DNA of 10,134 nt from Nitriliruptoraceae bacterium (GTDB lineage: Bacteria > Actinomycetota > Nitriliruptoria > Nitriliruptorales > Nitriliruptoraceae): positions 1 to 10,134 of the forward strand of contig PWEU01000306.1 of the NCBI GenBank assembly GCA_003554005.1, read 5' to 3'. The notes under the pieces were generated by a model. The model saw only the letters and a list, made by a program, of their open reading frames with translations, ran no database searches and was not told the DNA's origin. Within the stretch, counting starts at the first letter, position 1. Every line of letters starts with the position of its first letter. The position numbers were made by a program, and so were the translations under genes. Of the stretch, positions 5,544 through 10,134 are shown piece after piece.

Positions 5544-5571
5544 AGCAAGCATAAAGTGCAGGCATGGAAAT
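5544..5571 (+). repeat. Dispersed 28-bp repeat, copy B (3' of the radical SAM gene)
   Basis: 27 of 28 bases match positions 3037-3064. It begins directly after the TGA at 5541-5543 and ends 10 bp before the terminator stem. The rest of the larger element is absent: the second arm of the GGCAT hairpin is lost, so this is a truncated copy rather than a full structured unit. Confidence 0.8.
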
Positions 5572-5581
5572 AAAACAGAAA

Positions 5582-5610
5582 GCGGCGGGAAAACTTTTCA
5601 AACCCGCCGC
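5582..5610. terminator. Bidirectional hairpin terminator between convergent genes
   Basis: GCGGCGGG (5582-5589) and CCCGCCGC (5603-5610) form a perfect 8-bp GC stem with a 13-nt loop. On the plus strand CTCTTTATTA follows; on the minus strand TTTCTGTTTTATTT follows, the better U-tract. It lies between the radical SAM stop and the PfpI-family stop and can serve both operons. Confidence 0.85.
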
Positions 5611-5622
5611 CTCTTTATTAGC

Positions 5623-6141
5623 TTAGCCATTTAAAGCCGCAATTATTTCTTTGCAAAATGCCGGCAAATCGGCCGGAGTACGCGAGGTAATGACATTGCC
5701 GTCGCGAACTACTTCCCGGTCAACATAGTCAGCCCCGGCATTGACCAGGTCATCCTTGATAGAGAAAAACGAGGTTACTTTCTTTCCTTTAACCGCACCC
5801 ACTGAAGCAAGCATCCAGGGGCCATGACAAATTGAAGCAATGATTTTGCCCTGATCATAAGCCTGCTGCAGCAAATCGACCATAGCTTTTGAGCGACGCA
5901 TATGGTCCGGTGAATATCCACCCGGGATAATCACTGCATCATAATCCCCGGCTTTTGCATCTGCAGCAGCCAGATCTGCCTTAGCCGGATATCCGTGCTT
6001 GCTCTGATAAACCTTTACTTCAGGTGCTATTACAGTTACTTCCGCCCCGGCCTCCAGGAAACGGTAATAGGGATACCAGAACTCGGGATCTTCATAAATC
6101 TGCTCCAGAAATATGGCAATTCTCTTGCCTTCCAAACTCAT
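5623..6141 (-). CDS. PfpI/DJ-1 superfamily protein
   Basis: 172-aa protein of the PfpI branch of the DJ-1/type 1 glutamine amidotransferase-like fold. The nucleophile elbow is IASICHGPWML with C105-H106. An early acidic site is in FLEQIYEDPE, and VIIPGGYSPDHMR (about 70-82) and TSRTPADLPAF are also family-typical. Members have been described as intracellular proteases, deglycases/glyoxalases or stress proteins; the sequence does not decide between these. The length is normal. ATG at 6139-6141 has GGAGG at good spacing. It is the last gene of the hut-led run, 24 bp after the CPBP protease, and ends just before the terminator. Confidence 0.9.
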   Translation of the reverse strand: MSLEGKRIAIFLEQIYEDPEFWYPYYRFLEAGAEVTVIAPEVKVYQSKHGYPAKADLAAADAKAGDYDAVIIPGGYSPDHMRRSKAMVDLLQQAYDQGKIIASICHGPWMLASVGAVKGKKVTSFFSIKDDLVNAGADYVDREVVRDGNVITSRTPADLPAFCKEIIAALNG

Positions 6142-6165
6142 AATTGAATTCCTCCTTCATTAAAT

Positions 6166-7143
6166 TTACATGCCGAGATCGAACCAGCCAAAACCGACGG
6201 CCAGCTCTAACATGGCCATCACCAGGAAAATAAAAAGAGCGGCAACAAAAACAAAACTGAACCAGCCGCGGGGCAACCAGCTTTTCCTGTTTTCAAGCAG
6301 CGGCCTGCCACCGGTCTGCCGGTGCAGCAATCGGAAGAGAAAGTAAGCTGCTACAACTGCAACTACCAGCAGCGGAATTAAAGCAAGCATAGCCTGAAAA
6401 TCCACTTCCGTGGCAGTTTCGTGTTGGCCGGCAATATAAAGGTAAGTTGCAGCAATAAAGTTATTAGCCATGTGATAGATAATGCCTGCCCAAATAGAAC
6501 CTGTTTTGATAACCAAAACTGCCATCACAATGCCCAGCATAAAAGTGCTGAAAAGATTAAGAAATGATATATGAAAGAGGGCAAAGAGAAGTGAGCTGAA
6601 AATAATTGCCGGCACGATACCGCGCTCTTCCATTGACGGCATAATTGCCCCACGAAACAAAACTTCTTCACAGATACCGGCGAAAACTGAAAGGACCAGC
6701 ACGTATCCCAGGTATTGTATAATGGTCTGCGGTGGTTCAATAACAGCAATTGGCTCATACCCAATTTCCATCAACCCGGTTACCAGGCTTGCTGCGACAA
6801 TCATGTTAATAATCCACATAACGCCGGCCAGGACCAGGATAGTGGGGATAAGCTTAAGCTTTAACGGATAAAGCCTGGCAAACTTAACCTTATCAACACC
6901 GTACCGTTTCCAGAACCAGATTGCAGGAAGAAGAATCAAGAAGACCTGGGTAATAATCATCCCGATTTCAAAGTGCATAACCTGGACAAAGGATCCGATT
7001 AAAATTAACAGGACAAATATACCCAGATAGAGGCGCATCGCTGCTCTTAGATCAGGCATAGCTGAAGGTTTACGGCTCAGTTCATGATCGGGCAAATCTT
7101 GACCTGGGTGGTGAGACTCACTTCCCTGCTTGTTATTATCCAC
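6166..7143 (-). CDS. CPBP family (Abi/CAAX-type) intramembrane protease
   Basis: 325-aa integral membrane protein with about eight hydrophobic segments. The catalytic motifs of the CPBP/Rce1 family are complete: EEVLFR (E159, E160, R164), LFALFH (H191) and HMANN (H224, N228), all within membrane segments. Family members cleave or bind membrane substrates; in bacteria some process peptides or signalling proteins and others confer self-immunity to bacteriocins. The N-terminal 30 residues are hydrophilic and the C-terminus adds two membrane segments after the core. The start is GTG at 7141-7143 with GGAGTG eight bases upstream. It lies seven bases after ftcD, so it is co-transcribed with the histidine genes, an unexpected partner. 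Confidence 0.9.
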   Translation of the reverse strand: MDNNKQGSESHHPGQDLPDHELSRKPSAMPDLRAAMRLYLGIFVLLILIGSFVQVMHFEIGMIITQVFLILLPAIWFWKRYGVDKVKFARLYPLKLKLIPTILVLAGVMWIINMIVAASLVTGLMEIGYEPIAVIEPPQTIIQYLGYVLVLSVFAGICEEVLFRGAIMPSMEERGIVPAIIFSSLLFALFHISFLNLFSTFMLGIVMAVLVIKTGSIWAGIIYHMANNFIAATYLYIAGQHETATEVDFQAMLALIPLLVVAVVAAYFLFRLLHRQTGGRPLLENRKSWLPRGWFSFVFVAALFIFLVMAMLELAVGFGWFDLGM

Positions 7144-7150
7144 TTTTTTA

Positions 7151-8047
7151 TCACTCCAGTAATCTATTTTCTAAAACCTGGCTGCGATCAAAACCGTCAA
7201 ATTGCAGGTAAAATTCTGCTGCATCAACCAGGGCATCGAGCGGGGTTAGCCCTACTATTTCACTGCTGATTACCGCGACACCATAACGGGCCGCTTCTCT
7301 TTTTACTATTTCAAAAATCCGGTGCAGGGGCACTTTTTTGAAATCGCACACATTGATGGTAACCTGGGCTTTGCCCGTTTCCTCGATCATAATACCCAGG
7401 CCCTTAACAGATGGAAAACCACCGCTGCTGCCTCTTATTGCCCGGGCAATATTCTTGGCTATATCAACGTTACCTGTATCCAGGTTTATATTGTAAGCAA
7501 TAAGTGGCGGCCGGGCTCCCACAGCAGTAACTCCTGCCCTGCGGTTCACTTCAGCCGGGCCAAAATCCGGCTTGCGCTCCGGTTCTTTAATTGCTTCAAT
7601 TAGACCTTCATACTGGCCGCGGCGCACATCTGATAAATTTTTTCGACTTGGACTGGTAGCCGCTTCTTCATAGAGGTATACCGGGATATTCAGCTCTTCA
7701 GCCAGCTTTTCACCAAGCCGGTTGGCCAGCTCAATACAGTCCTCCATGGTTACGCCCTTAACAGGAATAAACGGTATTACATCGGTGGCTCCCATACGTG
7801 GGTGCCCGCCGCTATGTTCAGCCATATCGATCCTTTCTGCTGCCGTTTTGGCTGCCTTAAAAGCGGCCTCAACTACCCCATCGGGATCACCGATAAAGGT
7901 AACTACCGAGCGGTTGTGGCTTTCATCATAAGAGTAATCAAGCAGGGTTACACCTTTAACATTTTTTATTGAACCAACTATTTCCTCAATTACTTCCACC
8001 CTGCGCCCTTCGCTGAAGTTGGGGACGCACTGTACTATCTTGGTCAC
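7151..8047 (-). CDS. ftcD: Glutamate formimidoyltransferase
   Basis: 298-aa enzyme that moves the formimino group of N-formimino-L-glutamate to tetrahydrofolate, giving glutamate and 5-formimino-THF, the last carbon-yielding step of histidine breakdown. Family marks are VQCVPNFSEGR at the start, DESHNRSVVTF, and EHSGGHPRMGATDVIPF containing H82, which corresponds to the catalytic His of the animal enzyme. GSSGGFPSVKGLG and VTINVCDF follow. The length fits the transferase domain alone, with no fused cyclodeaminase; a separate cyclodeaminase gene would be expected nearby, outside this window. The start is GTG (8045-8047); the GGAGGTG ribosome site is inside the last codons of hutI, seven bases away, indicating coupling. 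Confidence 0.96.
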   Translation of the reverse strand: MTKIVQCVPNFSEGRRVEVIEEIVGSIKNVKGVTLLDYSYDESHNRSVVTFIGDPDGVVEAAFKAAKTAAERIDMAEHSGGHPRMGATDVIPFIPVKGVTMEDCIELANRLGEKLAEELNIPVYLYEEAATSPSRKNLSDVRRGQYEGLIEAIKEPERKPDFGPAEVNRRAGVTAVGARPPLIAYNINLDTGNVDIAKNIARAIRGSSGGFPSVKGLGIMIEETGKAQVTINVCDFKKVPLHRIFEIVKREAARYGVAVISSEIVGLTPLDALVDAAEFYLQFDGFDRSQVLENRLLE

Positions 8048-8054
8048 TTTTGCA

Positions 8055-9317
8055 TTACACCTCCACTACCAGTTGTCCATTTTTTATCACTTTACTGACC
8101 AGGTTTGTTCCATATCTATAGGCAAGATAATCATAATTCGGAGCATCAAATAGTACCAGGTCGGCCTTTTTCCCGGCTTCCAGGCTTCCTACCTCTGCAG
8201 CGCGACCGACGGCATGTGCAGAATTAATAGTTATGGCATTAATTACCTCGGCCGGAGTCATCCGCAGGTATAGCGAAGCAATATTAATGATCAGCTGCAG
8301 GTTGTTGTTCGGTGAACTACCCGGGTTGAAATCGGTAGCCAGGGCCACCGGGACACCTGCTTCAATCATTTTCCTACCCGGAGCATAATGATCCTCCCGC
8401 AGGTAGAAAGTCGTGCCGGGCAGAATTACGGCGATAACTCCTTCTTCAGCCATCCGCCTGATCCCTTCATCGGAAATAACCAGAAGGTGGTCGGCCGATA
8501 CAGCTCCCAGTTCAGCAGCCAGTTCGGCGCCACCCAGGGGAACTATTTCATCGGCATGCATTTTCAGTTCCAAGCCCATCTCGCGGGCAGCATTTAAAAC
8601 CCGACGGGACTGTTCCACTGAAAAGACACCTTCTTCACAGAAGACATCGCAGTATCGGGCCAGGTTATTTTCAACCACCCGGGGCAGCATTTCATCGATA
8701 ACCAGATCCAGGTAACGATCCGGTTCCCCTTTGTATTCTTTCGGCACAGCATGAGCACCCAAAAAAGTAGGCACCAGGTCGATCGGCTGGGCACCGTCTA
8801 CCTGGTGAATGGCACGCAGGGTTTTCAACTCGGCCTCGGTTGACAGGCCATAACCGCTTTTTGCTTCTGCCGTAGTGGTACCCTGGGCCAGCATCTGGCG
8901 GCAGTACTTTATTCCGGCTGCAACCAGCTCATCTTCCGTGGCTGCCCTGGTCATTTCAACACTGCTTAAGATTCCACCACCACGGGCCAGGATCTCCAGG
9001 TAGGGAACCCCTTCCAGCTTGAGTGAAAACTCATGCTCGCGGGAACCCCCGAACACAACGTGTGTATGGGGGTCTACCAGGCCCGGCAGCACTACCTGGC
9101 CGGATGCGTCAACAACCCTGGTTGCTGCATCGGTTTCGATTTTTTGCTCTAATTCGGCAGTAGTGCCGACGGCAACAATCTGCTCACCATTGGCGGCAAC
9201 GGCACCGTTTTCAATAACCCTGATCTGGCCCTGTTTTTCTCCGGTAAGCGGAGCCAGCGAAGCGCCTTCCGAGGTCACAACCTGGGCCGCGTTTTTTACA
9301 ATTAAAGTTGCTTTCAT
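8055..9317 (-). CDS. hutI: Imidazolonepropionase
   Basis: 420-aa metal-dependent amidohydrolase that opens 4-imidazolone-5-propionate to N-formimino-L-glutamate. Metal ligands are visible: DPHTHVVFGG (H84, H86), KMHADE (H254, with E257), SADHLL (H277) and ATDFNPGSSP (D329). NNNLQLIINIASLYLRMTP and the C-terminal KKADLVLFD strand are family-typical, and the length is normal. A GTG at 9324-9326 would add three residues, but it lies within the GAGGTGG ribosome site; the ATG at 9315-9317 is therefore the start. Gene order hutU-hutI-ftcD follows the pathway order. Confidence 0.96.
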   Translation of the reverse strand: MKATLIVKNAAQVVTSEGASLAPLTGEKQGQIRVIENGAVAANGEQIVAVGTTAELEQKIETDAATRVVDASGQVVLPGLVDPHTHVVFGGSREHEFSLKLEGVPYLEILARGGGILSSVEMTRAATEDELVAAGIKYCRQMLAQGTTTAEAKSGYGLSTEAELKTLRAIHQVDGAQPIDLVPTFLGAHAVPKEYKGEPDRYLDLVIDEMLPRVVENNLARYCDVFCEEGVFSVEQSRRVLNAAREMGLELKMHADEIVPLGGAELAAELGAVSADHLLVISDEGIRRMAEEGVIAVILPGTTFYLREDHYAPGRKMIEAGVPVALATDFNPGSSPNNNLQLIINIASLYLRMTPAEVINAITINSAHAVGRAAEVGSLEAGKKADLVLFDAPNYDYLAYRYGTNLVSKVIKNGQLVVEV

Positions 9318-9427
9318 TATTACCACCTCACTATATATTCCAGCCTAGAAAAAGCCTTTGTTCACTGATTAATGCGAGCTGAAGTGACTGCTTGTTTTTA
9401 AGATTGAACTTCTTGTACTGTTTTAAT

Positions 9428-10134
9428 TTATTTGCTAAAAACTTTTTCGACCAGGTCGGCTACCAGGTTCTCGTCGGCCAGGTATGGCAGGGTAATCTGG
9501 TCGGTATCTGCATGATCCCTGTTGTATTCAATACTGGTGGTAATAGAGTTTTCATTCCTGGCCCAGGCACGGCGGGCCACCCCGCCCATAACATCCCAGG
9601 GCATGGCAGTGTTCAGGATGCGGTCGGCCTTTTCGCTGCCGTCCAGAACCATGCCAAAACCTCCGTTGATGGCTTTGCCGATGCCCACGCCTCCTCCGTT
9701 ATGAAGGGCGATCAGACTCATACCCCGGGCTGCGTTGCCGGCATAACACTGAATAGCCATTTCGGCCATAACATTGCTGCCGTCCTTGATATTGGCGGTT
9801 TCACGGAAGGGCGAATCGGTACCACTGACATCGTGGTGATCCCGGCCAAGCATGATCGGGCCTACCTCACCGTTGCGCACCATTTCATTGAATTTAAGGG
9901 CAATTTCCGTCCGGCCGCGGCAATCCTGGTAGAGAATCCTGGCCTGGGTTCCGACTACCAGTTTATTTTTCTCGGCATCACGAATCCAGACATAGTTATC
10001 GCGATCCTGACCACAACGCTCAGAATCAATACATTCCATGGCGGCCCGGTCAGTTTTTCTTAAGTCTTCCGGATCACCGCTCAGGCAGACCCAGCGAAAG
10101 GGGCCGTAACCGAAGTCAAAAAGTTCCGGCCCCA
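9428..10134 (-). CDS. hutU: Urocanate hydratase, C-terminal part (5' end beyond window)
   Basis: NAD-dependent enzyme converting urocanate to imidazolonepropionate. About 234 C-terminal residues are visible and the frame stays open to the right edge, starting with FGYGPFRWVCLSGDPEDL. ALKFNEMVRNGEVGPIMLGRDHHD is followed by SPFRET, YAGNAARGMSLIALHNGGG and INGGFGMVLDG, all matching urocanases. The INGGFG/VLDG form and the N-terminal FGYGPFRW stretch resemble the long urocanase type (about 670 aa, found in animals and some Firmicutes) more than the Pseudomonas 550-aa type. An apparent internal ATG start at 10037-10039 is not the real start. 110 bp separate its stop from hutI. Confidence 0.93.
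   Translation of the reverse strand, partial: GPELFDFGYGPFRWVCLSGDPEDLRKTDRAAMECIDSERCGQDRDNYVWIRDAEKNKLVVGTQARILYQDCRGRTEIALKFNEMVRNGEVGPIMLGRDHHDVSGTDSPFRETANIKDGSNVMAEMAIQCYAGNAARGMSLIALHNGGGVGIGKAINGGFGMVLDGSEKADRILNTAMPWDVMGGVARRAWARNENSITTSIEYNRDHADTDQITLPYLADENLVADLVEKVFSK

Noticed and set aside
5800..5820. Another occurrence of ACTGAAGCAAGCAT resembling the start of the 28-bp repeat
   Set aside because: Only 14 bases match, it falls within the conserved nucleophile region of the PfpI-family gene (MLASVG), and the similarity ends there, so it is coincidence.
9392..10063. 223-codon plus-strand ORF antisense to hutU
   Set aside because: The minus strand encodes unmistakable urocanase motifs in the same DNA; the plus-strand product shows no coherent domain and is a shadow frame.

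Overview
The window looks like chromosomal DNA of an anaerobic Bacillota (Clostridia-type) bacterium. The grounds are strong GGAGG-type Shine-Dalgarno sites, moderate GC content, ferredoxin-bearing MinD-type ATPases, NifX/orange-protein-like proteins and a DUF5320 protein typical of strict anaerobes, and histidine breakdown by the formimino-glutamate/folate route. The genus cannot be fixed from the sequence. Except for one radical SAM gene, every protein gene lies on the minus strand, so the layout below is read from high to low coordinates.

Region 1 (10134 to 5582, minus) is a histidine-utilisation operon: the C-terminal third of urocanate hydratase (hutU, cut by the window edge), imidazolonepropionase (hutI) and glutamate formimidoyltransferase (ftcD). 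These three make successive steps from urocanate to glutamate plus formimino-THF. Two further genes follow closely, a CPBP (Abi/CAAX-type) membrane protease and a PfpI/DJ-1-family protein. The run ends at a strong hairpin that can terminate both this operon and the convergent radical SAM gene.

Region 2 (4587-5543, plus) is a radical SAM protein of the COG0731 type with a C-terminal winged helix. It is divergent from region 3 across an intergenic stretch that holds a good sigma70-type promoter for region 3.

Region 3 (4405 to 693, minus) is a metal-cluster gene set: an unannotated 14-codon leader ORF with an ideal Shine-Dalgarno, two NifX/orange-protein-like cluster-binding proteins, a DUF5320 Gly/Arg-rich protein, two tandem MinD-type ATPases each carrying a 2[4Fe-4S] ferredoxin insert, and a DUF134 helix-turn-helix/zinc-ribbon protein. 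The content resembles the orange-protein (ORP, Mo-Cu cluster) operons of Desulfovibrio, and a role in building or handling a metal-sulfur cluster is a reasonable inference.

Region 3 is interrupted between the DUF5320 and ATPase genes by about 400 bp without a credible protein gene. This gap contains the most striking feature of the window: a compact, extensively self-complementary element (about 3013-3264) with a 16-bp closing helix, a GNRA-capped hairpin, a multibranched interior and a possible alternative pairing. A 27/28-identical fragment of it recurs right after the stop codon of the radical SAM gene (5544-5571). It is best read as a structured RNA or a small mobile, RNA-like repeat of unknown family.

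Region 4 (581 to 1, minus) is the N-terminal part of a RarD/EamA-type transporter, cut by the window edge.
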